This document shows, one piece after another, positions 17,340 through 23,921 of a stretch of 64,000 bases of DNA (within the stretch, counting starts at the first letter, position 1; each line of letters starts with the position of its first letter). The notes beneath the pieces were generated by a model, which was not told the origin of the DNA, made no database searches, and saw nothing but the letters and a program-made list of their open reading frames with translations. The position numbers and the translations under genes were made by a program. This DNA is from Prevotella sp. P6B1. GTDB lineage: Bacteria > Bacteroidota > Bacteroidia > Bacteroidales > Bacteroidaceae. The stretch spans positions 570,423 to 634,422 of the forward strand of contig NZ_JNKF01000011.1 of the NCBI RefSeq assembly GCF_000702825.1, in the 5' to 3' direction.

Positions 17340-17410
17340 CAACGGACTACAGGACTTAAGGAAATTTTTGTTTTTGGATAAACCAGTCCTGTCAGTCCTG
17401 TTGTCCGTTG
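17340..17410. repeat. 17-bp imperfect inverted repeat between purH-type gene and mreB
   Basis: CAACGGACTACAGGACT (17340-17356) pairs with AGTCCTGTTGTCCGTTG (17394-17410), 16 of 17 positions, across 37 bases. Next to the right arm the 9-mer CAGTCCTGT is tandemly doubled (17384-17392, 17393-17401), so the left arm has a second partial partner. It lies in the mRNA leader of mreB or is a small mobile repeat. It has no flanking U-tract of terminator type on the minus strand. Confidence 0.6.
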
Positions 17411-17417
17411 TAAATGA

Positions 17418-18014
17418 TTATTTTTTCTCAAACCAGGCGTTGATAGCTGTATCGTAGTGGCTGCTCACACCGAAGGCACGGGTAGCAAACATACGACGAT
17501 CCTCGATATCGGTCTGAGCACCCTTCTTGTTCAGGATATCGAGCAGCACGCTGTACTCAGCCTTGCTGGGCACAATGACTACATCCTTGAAGTTCTTGGC
17601 TCCAGCACGAATCAGAGAAATACCACCGATATCAATCTTCTCGATGATATCAGCCTCGCTGGCACCACTGGCTACAGTCTGCTCAAATGGATAGAGATCT
17701 ACGATAACGAGATCAATCTCAGGAATCTCGTACTGCTTCATCTGCTCTATGTCACCGGCATTCTCACGACGGGCCAGAATACCTCCGAACACCTTCGGAT
17801 GGAGGGTCTTTACGCGACCACCCAGGATTGATGGATAAGTGGTTACATCCTCAACCTTCTGACACTCATAACCAAGTGATTCGATAAACTGCTGTGTTCC
17901 ACCAGTCGACAGGAACTTCACACCTTCCTCGTTCAGTTTCTTCAACAGTTCATCCAGTCCATCCTTGTGGAAAACAGACACCAATGCGGTCTTAATCTTC
18001 TTAATTTCAGCCAT
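17418..18014 (-). CDS. purH: IMP cyclohydrolase domain protein (PurH N-terminal half only)
   Basis: A 198-residue protein corresponding to the MGS-like inosinicase domain of bifunctional PurH, which closes the purine ring to IMP. It has ALVSVFHKDGL, FLSTGGTQQFIESLG, the signature LGGRVKTLHPKVFGGIL, VDLYPFEQTV and EKIDIGGISLIRAGAKNF. The AICAR formyltransferase half (about 300 more residues) is absent; the protein ends in a stop after INAWFEKK, not by an obvious frameshift. A separate formyltransferase gene elsewhere would be expected. Its promoter is at 18078-18085. Confidence 0.85.
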   Translation of the reverse strand: MAEIKKIKTALVSVFHKDGLDELLKKLNEEGVKFLSTGGTQQFIESLGYECQKVEDVTTYPSILGGRVKTLHPKVFGGILARRENAGDIEQMKQYEIPEIDLVIVDLYPFEQTVASGASEADIIEKIDIGGISLIRAGAKNFKDVVIVPSKAEYSVLLDILNKKGAQTDIEDRRMFATRAFGVSSHYDTAINAWFEKK

Positions 18015-18077
18015 TTATAAATATTTTAATAACGTTATTAATATCCAAAAAACAAGCGCATCGCACGCAATCGCATG

Positions 18078-18085
18078 CAAAGGTA
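18078..18085 (-). promoter_or_regulatory. -7 box of the IMP cyclohydrolase gene
   Basis: Minus strand TACCTTTG followed by GCA; the leader to the ATG at 18014 is about 58 bases. An inverted repeat ACGGATTAA (18096-18104) / TTAATCCGT (18131-18139) lies just upstream, where an operator could be. Confidence 0.6.
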
Positions 18086-18095
18086 CAAAAAGAAA

Positions 18096-18139
18096 ACGGA
18101 TTAACCTCAATTTCTCGGCGAAATTTTAGATTAATCCGT
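18096..18139. repeat. Inverted repeat upstream of the purH-type promoter
   Basis: Perfect 9-bp arms ACGGATTAA and TTAATCCGT separated by 26 bases, about 10-55 bases upstream of the -7 box at 18078-18085. It could be an operator, or a weak terminator for the lipoprotein gene on the right. Confidence 0.35.
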
Positions 18140-18160
18140 GTTAAAAATATGATAGGTCAA

Positions 18161-18676
18161 TTATTTAAGCTTGAAATTCTTCACCCACTCACGCATCGGT
18201 TCTACAGCCTCACTATGCTCCGGCTTGTAGCGCAGCATTACTGTCACCAGGCGGATGGTATCGTCCTCAAGCACCTTGCCGTAGTAGTCGAAATTCTCGT
18301 CCGACCCCTCCTGGATGCTATAGTCGTCGCCCACCTCTAGCAGGTCGGCTCCCATGGCTAACATCTGCTGGCTGGCCGACCGAATGTTTCCCGTCAGCGA
18401 GTCGACCATCACCGATATCGACATCTGGTCGCTCATAAACACCTCCTGACAAGGTTCCTCAGGCAGGTCCTGCTTGCAGAGGAACGACGGATAGTTGATG
18501 TCGAGCCCCAGCTTGTCGCTATGATATTTCAGCAGGTCCCATTGGCCCATACTGATGGTCATGCTGTCGGCACTGGTCAGTTCAATACCGCCATAAGCCT
18601 TAGGCTGTTTCTGTCCGCCACAAGCGCACAGCATCCCCGCCAGCAAGCCAGCTAACAACCAACACCTAACCCTCAT
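18161..18676 (-). CDS. Lipoprotein of unknown function
   Basis: A 171-residue protein with a lipoprotein signal: MRVRCWLLAGLLAGMLCACG, lipidated cysteine probably C19. After a short linker (GGQKQPKAYGG) it has a globular domain with LDINYPSFL and, at the end, MREWVKNFKLK. I do not recognise the family; the layout resembles small lipoproteins that sample stability-type domains. Its ATG follows a TTGACAATTGA-type spacer shared with asnA, with which it is probably co-transcribed (32-base gap). Confidence 0.7.
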   Translation of the reverse strand: MRVRCWLLAGLLAGMLCACGGQKQPKAYGGIELTSADSMTISMGQWDLLKYHSDKLGLDINYPSFLCKQDLPEEPCQEVFMSDQMSISVMVDSLTGNIRSASQQMLAMGADLLEVGDDYSIQEGSDENFDYYGKVLEDDTIRLVTVMLRYKPEHSEAVEPMREWVKNFKLK

Positions 18677-18708
18677 TAACTGTCAATTATCAATTGGCAA
18701 CAAATCAC
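18677..18708 (-). repeat. CAATTGATAATTGACAG microrepeat before the lipoprotein gene
   Basis: On the sense (minus) strand the asnA-lipoprotein spacer ends CAATTGATAATTGACAGTTA directly before ATG. The same string, AATTGATAATTGACAGTTAA, ends the spacer before fmt. Confidence 0.6.
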
Positions 18709-19746
18709 TTAAATCAGGTTCATTCCCAGCTGCTTGCACTGTTTGCGCATCTCCTCGGGCCAGATAGAGGCCTGAATCTCGCCGATGTGACCTTTGTGCA
18801 GCAATACCATACAGAGTCGGCTCTGACCGATACCACCACCAATACTCAGTGGCAGTCTGTCATTCAGCAGCTGCTGATGGAAGTAGAGCTGTTCGCGCTC
18901 CTCCTTGCCTTCCAGTTTCAACTGGCGCAGCAGGCTCTCCTTATCCACGCGGATACCCATGCTCGAGAGTTCGAAGCTTCGGCCCAGAACGGGATACCAT
19001 ATCAGGATATCGCCATTCAGTCCGGCACGTCCGTCCTCGGCGATGGTGCTCCAGTCGTCATAGTCAGGGGCGCGTCCATCATGCTTCTTACCATCACTCA
19101 GCTTGCCGCCTATACCTATTATAAATACAGCGCCGTATTTCTCGCAGATGGCATCCTCGCGCTCCTTTGGTGTCTTGTCAGGATACATCTCCACCAGTTC
19201 CTCGGCATGTACGAAGTGTATCTGCTCGGGCAGGAAAGGCTTGATTTGCGGATAAGTCTCGCAGGTGAGATATTCTGTACGGCGGATGGCAGCATAGATA
19301 CGCTCCACAATGTTCTTCAGGAATGCCAGGGTGCGGTCCTCCCTACGGATAACGGCCTCCCAGTCCCACTGGTCGACATACAGCGAGTGCAGGTTGTCCA
19401 GCTCCTCGTCGGCACGGATAGCATTCATATCGGTGTAGATACCATAGCCAGGCTCGATTTTGTACTCAGCCAGGCTCAAGCGCTTCCACTTAGCCAGCGA
19501 GTGTACCACCTCGGCTTTGGCATCACCCAGGTCCTTAATGGGGAAGCTCACGGGGCGCTCCACACCATTCAGGTCGTCGTTGATACCTAATCCTTTCAGC
19601 ACGAACAACGGTGCTGTCACTCGACGCAGTCTGAGTTCTGTCGACAGATTCTGCTGAAAGAACTCCTTTATCAGTTTGATACCCTGTTCCGTCTGCTTCA
19701 TATCCAGCAGCGGCTCATACATCACGGGTTTAATTACTTGTCCCAT
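18709..19746 (-). CDS. asnA: Aspartate--ammonia ligase (asparagine synthetase A)
   Basis: A 345-residue enzyme related to class II aminoacyl-tRNA synthetases that makes asparagine from aspartate, ammonia and ATP. Signatures include VTAPLFVLKGLGINDDLNG, RPVSFPIKDL, SLAKWKR, GYGIYTDMNAIR, YVDQWDWE and GGGIGQSRLCMVLL. Length is normal (about 330-345). A promoter with TTTG-N23-TATCTTTG lies at 19775-19809. Confidence 0.95.
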   Translation of the reverse strand: MGQVIKPVMYEPLLDMKQTEQGIKLIKEFFQQNLSTELRLRRVTAPLFVLKGLGINDDLNGVERPVSFPIKDLGDAKAEVVHSLAKWKRLSLAEYKIEPGYGIYTDMNAIRADEELDNLHSLYVDQWDWEAVIRREDRTLAFLKNIVERIYAAIRRTEYLTCETYPQIKPFLPEQIHFVHAEELVEMYPDKTPKEREDAICEKYGAVFIIGIGGKLSDGKKHDGRAPDYDDWSTIAEDGRAGLNGDILIWYPVLGRSFELSSMGIRVDKESLLRQLKLEGKEEREQLYFHQQLLNDRLPLSIGGGIGQSRLCMVLLHKGHIGEIQASIWPEEMRKQCKQLGMNLI

Positions 19747-19774
19747 TTCTACAGTTAATGTTTAAAAAGCGGTG

Positions 19775-19809
19775 CAAAGATACACTTTTTCCGCAATTCT
19801 GCAAGCAAA
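19775..19809 (-). promoter_or_regulatory. asnA promoter
   Basis: Minus strand TTTG (19806-19809), 23 bases, TATCTTTG (19775-19782); the leader to the ATG at 19746 is about 25 bases. Confidence 0.6.
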
Positions 19810-19865
19810 ATTGCGTAAATTTTTGCAAAATGACACAAAAACATTGATTTTGACTATCAATCTGA

Positions 19866-20429
19866 CTATACACAGAGTTCTATTTCTATCTTATAATAGT
19901 CCTTATCCTTCACTGGGGGACATACCGCGAAATGGTTTTCGTATTCATCACATCCCCAAGGCGTAGCCAGATAGAGGTACTTATCGTCGGCTTTAGTCTG
20001 TACCAGATAGGTCTTTCCGTTATACGATATCGACTCCGTTTTACACAGACGATCGAAGAAGCGCTCTGCATCGCCCAGATCCTTGAAGTTCAGGGAGGCC
20101 TGTGTCGAATTGTCGACACTCACGCAGAAGTAGCACCCATGAGGCGAAGTGGCTTTCAGCTCGTAGCCCACAGCCTTCTTGGACCCCTTCTCCACATCGT
20201 GCCCATACACCACCTGTATCAGCTCCATATCGCCAGCCGCCACATCGTCGCGACAGATGAACTGCAACGGTGTATCAGGCTTCCGGCCCGAGCCTTCGTA
20301 GTTATACAATAAATCAAGCAGATGCGTGGGCGACAGCTCGGTGGCAGTACTTGCCGTGGATGACGACAAGGAGAAGACGCCAGCAGCCATCAGCGCCAAT
20401 ACGAGGATAGGTGTTAGTATATGCTTCAT
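19866..20429 (-). CDS. Exported protein of unknown function
   Basis: A 187-residue protein. The start at 20429 opens a signal peptide (MKHILTPILVLALMAAGVFS, then LSSSTAST); an in-frame upstream codon would lie before the promoter box (20468-20475) and is not used. The mature part has scattered cysteines (FICRDD, GCYFCVSVDN, LCKTE, PWGCDEYE, AVCPP, ELCV), some possibly disulfide-bonded. It is probably periplasmic. I do not recognise the family. Its promoter is back to back with that of the tRNA gene. Confidence 0.65.
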   Translation of the reverse strand: MKHILTPILVLALMAAGVFSLSSSTASTATELSPTHLLDLLYNYEGSGRKPDTPLQFICRDDVAAGDMELIQVVYGHDVEKGSKKAVGYELKATSPHGCYFCVSVDNSTQASLNFKDLGDAERFFDRLCKTESISYNGKTYLVQTKADDKYLYLATPWGCDEYENHFAVCPPVKDKDYYKIEIELCV

Positions 20430-20467
20430 GATATTTATAATTTGTGTCTTAGTTATACTTTCAGCGG

Positions 20468-20475
20468 CAAAAATA
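20468..20475 (-). promoter_or_regulatory. -7 box of the 187-residue exported protein
   Basis: Minus strand TATTTTTG; leader of about 32 bases. It fixes the start of the gene at 20429. Confidence 0.5.
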
Positions 20476-20513
20476 GTATTTTTTTCGCAAACCACCAACT
20501 TTTTTTGCAGAAA

Positions 20514-20545
20514 TTTGCTGATTTATTTTTTTTGTAGTACCTTTG
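20514..20545 (+). promoter_or_regulatory. tRNA-Arg promoter
   Basis: TTTG (20514-20517), 20 bases, TACCTTTG (20538-20545), then 13 bases to the 5' end of the tRNA. Confidence 0.75.
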
Positions 20546-20558
20546 CACACGATTTGCT

Positions 20559-20630
20559 GCACCCGTAGTTTAAAGGATAGAATAACGGATTCCGGTTCCG
20601 TTGGTCACGGTTCGATTCCGTGCGGGTGTA
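20559..20630 (+). tRNA. tRNA-Arg (anticodon CCG)
   Basis: 72 bases that fold as a cloverleaf. Acceptor GCACCCG pairs with CGGGTGT (one G-U at the end), discriminator A at 20630. Anticodon stem ACGGA/TCCGT with loop TTCCGGT gives anticodon CCG (20592-20594), reading CGG arginine codons. T arm CACGG-TTCGATT-CCGTG. CCA is not encoded. It is a lone gene with its own promoter and terminator. I see no integrated element at its 3' end. Confidence 0.93.
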
Positions 20631-20640
20631 CTATCATGCA

Positions 20641-20680
20641 AAAGGTGGCTGATCATCACGATCAACCACCTTTCTTTTTT
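20641..20680 (+). terminator. Terminator after tRNA-Arg
   Basis: GGTGGCTGATC and GATCAACCACC pair across ATCAC with one mismatch, followed by TTTCTTTTTT. Confidence 0.8.
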
Positions 20681-20724
20681 AATAACTAAAACAAATACTT
20701 ACTTTATAAATTATACACCTGTGA

Positions 20725-21219
20725 TTAAAGCTCGGGGGAAATAGCTGCCAGCCATGCCTCGATGCGGGCGTCGGTCTGGTCGTCCTCGTTGATATCGTCG
20801 AGAGGCAGTCCGATAAACTTGCCACCGATCACGGCTTCCGAGTCGTCGAAGGTATAGCCGTCGGTCTCAACGCTACCGATGAATCGGGCACCGCTGTCCT
20901 TGATGCCGTTGTAGAGCTCGCCCATACCGCCTACGAAGGTATCGCTATAGGAAGAGCAGTCGCCGCATCCGAAGATGGCAATGGTCTTTCCGCTCAGCTC
21001 GGCACCCTGCAGCGTCTTCAGTCCGTCGTACCAGTCGTCCTGCAGCTCACCGGCTCCCCAGGTAGAGGTGCCGAGAATCAGATTCTGGTTGGCAGCCACC
21101 ACATCGGGTGTGATATCCTGTACGTTGAGGGCTTCGCAGCCCAGTTTCGAGGCAATCTTCTCTGCGATAGCCTCGCAGGTTCCAGTCGAAGAACCATAGA
21201 TTACAATAGTTGAATTCAT
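20725..21219 (-). CDS. fldA: Flavodoxin
   Basis: A 164-residue long-chain-type flavodoxin, a soluble one-electron carrier. The FMN phosphate loop is YGSSTGTCEAIAEKI, with TGT in place of the more usual TGN; FMN ring contacts are in LGTSTWGAGELQDDW and FGCGDCSSYSDTF. It follows the DUF2023 gene by 21 bases in one unit, an association known in Bacteroidetes and epsilon-proteobacteria. Confidence 0.93.
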   Translation of the reverse strand: MNSTIVIYGSSTGTCEAIAEKIASKLGCEALNVQDITPDVVAANQNLILGTSTWGAGELQDDWYDGLKTLQGAELSGKTIAIFGCGDCSSYSDTFVGGMGELYNGIKDSGARFIGSVETDGYTFDDSEAVIGGKFIGLPLDDINEDDQTDARIEAWLAAISPEL

Positions 21220-21240
21220 TTTTAATGTTTTATTATATGA

Positions 21241-21633
21241 TTAATTCCTGTTGATGCATGTCTCGTTGCAGTCACCCTGGCATTTACGTCTGCAGTAGCG
21301 TTCGCATTGTGCACAGATATCATATCCCAGCATGGCTCCCAGGATGAAGTCCTCCTCAGGTGTGAGCTGGTTGAGCGGACGGGTGACGATGAGTCGGATG
21401 GCCTCAAGGCACTCGCGCTTGCCGAAGTACACATTCAGGTTCTTGCTTCCTGCAGGCTGCAGCACGTAAGGGATGCCCTGGCTCTCCAATCGCTCAACAG
21501 TCTGTTCACCATATTTCTTATTACAGGTAAACAGCACCATCTGGCGCACACCTTTCTGCAGTTCGTAGATGTGATTCATCAGCACCTTGATCTCTGTGGG
21601 AATACTTGTTGTTCTCATTTTCTGTACTTTCAT
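21241..21633 (-). CDS. DUF2023 protein with C-terminal cysteine cluster
   Basis: About 130 residues from the ATG at 21633; a second ATG at 21618 ([16 protein letters not shown]) is equally possible. The -7 box at 21644-21651 rules out longer starts. The core [18 protein letters not shown] and [19 protein letters not shown] match what I recall of DUF2023, whose genes sit beside flavodoxin. The end carries six cysteines spaced CX2CX3CX3CX3CX3C (in [19 protein letters not shown]), which could bind a metal or iron-sulfur cluster. A redox role with the flavodoxin is inferred. Confidence 0.78.
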   Translation of the reverse strand: MKVQKMRTTSIPTEIKVLMNHIYELQKGVRQMVLFTCNKKYGEQTVERLESQGIPYVLQPAGSKNLNVYFGKRECLEAIRLIVTRPLNQLTPEEDFILGAMLGYDICAQCERYCRRKCQGDCNETCINRN

Positions 21634-21643
21634 TTCGACGGTG

Positions 21644-21651
21644 CAAAGGTA
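21644..21651 (-). promoter_or_regulatory. -7 box of the DUF2023-fldA operon
   Basis: Minus strand TACCTTTGCACCG; 10 bases lie between the box and the ATG at 21633, or 25 to that at 21618. Confidence 0.6.
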
Positions 21652-21817
21652 CGAGGTTTTCCGAACACCCGCAATACCTAAAACAGAGTGTTTTACAGAC
21701 AGACAGTTTCCCACAGGTTGCAAAAACCTATTAATCATAAGTAGGTATGCAAATGACCGCCCCCACGAGAAAAAAATTACGGGCCCACGGGGGAAGCGAT
21801 TTTACGACCAGGAGCCA

Positions 21818-23770
21818 TCATGCGCGGAGGGTGCGCATGGCATTGAGCACAGCCAGCACGGTGACACCTACATCGGCAAACACAGCTAACCACATGGTAG
21901 CGGCGCCAAAGGCTGCCAGCACCAATACCGCCAGTTTGATACCGATGGCCAGCCACACATTCTGCGAGGCGATACGGAGGGTACGACGGGCAATACGGAT
22001 GGCAATAGCTATCTTTGAGGGCTGGTCGTCCATCAGCACCACGTCGGCAGCCTCGATAGCGGCATCGCTGCCCAGACCGCCCATCGCTATACCTACATCG
22101 GCACGCGCCAGCACAGGGGCATCGTTGATACCATCGCCCACAAAGGCGAGTGGCGCTGCCTGCTGTGCGTTGGCAGATGCGAGTCGTTCTACCTGTGCCA
22201 CCTTATCGGCAGGCATCAGCTCGGCATGGTATTCGGTCAGTCCCAGCGTCCGTGCCACGTTTTCAGCCACCTCCTGTCGGTCGCCCGTCAGCATCACCGT
22301 ACGCTGCACACCTAACTGGTGAAGGGCGGCTATAGCCTCAGCACTATCCGCTTTAACCTGATCGTTGATCACGATATGGCCTGCATACGTACCATCGATA
22401 GCCACGTGGATGATGGTACCCAGGTGCTCGCAGTCGTGCCAGTGAGCACCCACGCTGTCCATCAGTTTCGTATTACCCACAGCCACCTCTTTCTCAGCCA
22501 CACGGGCGATGATACCCTGCCCTGCCAGCTCGCGCACATCGCTGATCTTACAGCCGTCGGTAGCCTCATCGGGGAAGGCATCGCGCAGGGCGGCACCGAT
22601 GGGATGGGTAGAGAAATGCTCTACATGGGCAGCCAGATGCAGCAGCTGGTGCTCATCGAAACTATCGGGATGAACCGCTGTGACAGCAAACACACCATGG
22701 GTGAGCGTGCCCGTCTTGTCGAACACCACCGTACGCACTTTGGCAAGCACATCGAGATAGTTGGCACCCTTGATGAGGATACCGCGACGCGAGGCACCGC
22801 CGATGCCACCAAAGAACGTGAGTGGCACGCTGATGACAAGGGCACACGGGCACGATACCACCAGGAACATCAGGGCACGATATATCCATTGAACATTGAA
22901 CATTGAATATTGAACAATATTCCAAAGCGTAGGAACAACAGCTAAGGCCACGGCAGCCAGCACCACGATAGGCGTATAGATACGGGCAAAACGGGTGATA
23001 AAGGTCTCGCTCTGCGACTTATGCTCGCCGGCATTCTCAACCAATCGGATAATCTTGGAAACGGTACTCTCGCCGAAAGGTTTGGTGACCTTCACGCGCA
23101 GTACGCCACTCAGGTTTACACAGCCTGATATCACCTCGTCGGCCTCAGCCACATCGCGAGGCAGCGACTCACCAGTCAGCGCCACCGTATTGAGCGCACT
23201 GGTACCCTCGACGATGACACCATCTAAGGGCACCTTCTCGCCCGGACGGATCACGATGATATCGCCCACCTGAACCTCCTCGGGCGACACACGGCGATCG
23301 CCATCGGCCAGGGTGGCATAGTCGGGCTTGATCTCCATCAGATGGGCAATGCTGTCACGGCTCTTGCCTTCGGCATAGCCCTCGAAGAGCTCACCCACCT
23401 GGAAGAACAGCATGACGAACACTGCCTCGGGGAACTGGGTCTCGGCACCAGGCAGGAAGCCGATACAGAGGGCGCCGATGGTAGCCACCGACATGAGGAA
23501 GTGCTCATTGAACGGCTCGCCATGCAGCAGGCCTTCAACCGCCTCCTTCAGCGTGTCGTGACCTATCACGAGATAGGGTACGAGATATACCAGCAGCAAC
23601 TGCCAGGTGGGGAGCGCCGTCAGGTGTTCCACTGCCACAGCAGCTACCAACAATACTGCCGAAATGATGATGAGCCATAACTGCTCGTGAGTATCATGCT
23701 CATGATGATGTTCTTCGTGATGATGCTCGTGAGCATCACAGTAATCGCAATATGCGTCTTGATGTGCCAT
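21818..23770 (-). CDS. zntA: Heavy-metal P-type ATPase (Zn/Cd/Pb exporter type)
   Basis: A 650-residue P1B ATPase. The N-terminus is histidine-rich (HEHHHEEHHHEHDTHE), with no CxxC HMA domain. Core motifs: TGES in ALTGESLP, the transport site SCPCALV, phosphorylation site DKTGT, HPIG, GDGINDAPVLARADVGIAMG. CPC plus a histidine-rich start suits zinc, cadmium or cobalt export. Between helices 5 and 6, residues about 286-295 (QYSMFNVQW) are encoded by a TTGAACATTGAA microrepeat, apparently an in-frame insertion. It is divergent from the kinase-RapZ fusion. Confidence 0.9.
   Translation of the reverse strand: MAHQDAYCDYCDAHEHHHEEHHHEHDTHEQLWLIIISAVLLVAAVAVEHLTALPTWQLLLVYLVPYLVIGHDTLKEAVEGLLHGEPFNEHFLMSVATIGALCIGFLPGAETQFPEAVFVMLFFQVGELFEGYAEGKSRDSIAHLMEIKPDYATLADGDRRVSPEEVQVGDIIVIRPGEKVPLDGVIVEGTSALNTVALTGESLPRDVAEADEVISGCVNLSGVLRVKVTKPFGESTVSKIIRLVENAGEHKSQSETFITRFARIYTPIVVLAAVALAVVPTLWNIVQYSMFNVQWIYRALMFLVVSCPCALVISVPLTFFGGIGGASRRGILIKGANYLDVLAKVRTVVFDKTGTLTHGVFAVTAVHPDSFDEHQLLHLAAHVEHFSTHPIGAALRDAFPDEATDGCKISDVRELAGQGIIARVAEKEVAVGNTKLMDSVGAHWHDCEHLGTIIHVAIDGTYAGHIVINDQVKADSAEAIAALHQLGVQRTVMLTGDRQEVAENVARTLGLTEYHAELMPADKVAQVERLASANAQQAAPLAFVGDGINDAPVLARADVGIAMGGLGSDAAIEAADVVLMDDQPSKIAIAIRIARRTLRIASQNVWLAIGIKLAVLVLAAFGAATMWLAVFADVGVTVLAVLNAMRTLRA
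22887..22915 (-). repeat. ATTGAACATTGAA microrepeat inside the P-type ATPase gene
   Basis: The plus strand reads three and a half units of ATTGAAC/ATTGAAT (CATTGAACATTGAACATTGA and on). This is the same repeat type that fills intergenic spacers such as 8787-8809, but here it is within the coding region and in frame, on the strand opposite to the gene's sense. Confidence 0.7.
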
Positions 23771-23799
23771 AATCTTACATATTTATCTGTTTCTGGGTG

Positions 23800-23836
23800 C
23801 AAAGGTACGAAGAAAGCGATGCAACCCGGTTGCAAA
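23800..23836 (-). promoter_or_regulatory. Promoter of the P-type ATPase
   Basis: Minus strand TTTG (23833-23836), 25 bases, TACCTTTG (23800-23807); leader about 25 bases. It is back to back with the promoter at 23869-23900. Confidence 0.55.
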
Positions 23837-23868
23837 TAGCAGCCGACACAAAAATAACATGCGCAAAG

Positions 23869-23900
23869 TTTGGCGTTTTCAGCTTTTTTGCGTACTTTTG
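23869..23900 (+). promoter_or_regulatory. Promoter of the kinase-RapZ fusion gene
   Basis: TTTG (23869-23872), 20 bases, TACTTTTG (23893-23900), then 21 bases to the ATG at 23922. This rules out an in-frame start at 23859. Confidence 0.72.
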
Positions 23901-23921
23901 CCGTCAATAAAAAAATACTAT

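Noticed and set aside
18694..19590. A 298-codon plus-strand open frame opposite asnA
   Set aside because: Antisense to a well-supported asnA with all family motifs; no promoter or recognisable content.
20559..20680. Integration site at the tRNA-Arg 3' end
   Set aside because: No integrase gene and no repeated tRNA tail nearby; a normal terminator follows directly.
21739..21817. Possible small gene between the P-type ATPase and the DUF2023 promoter
   Set aside because: Only short frames with no start context; the GC-rich bit has no clear hairpin with U-tract either.
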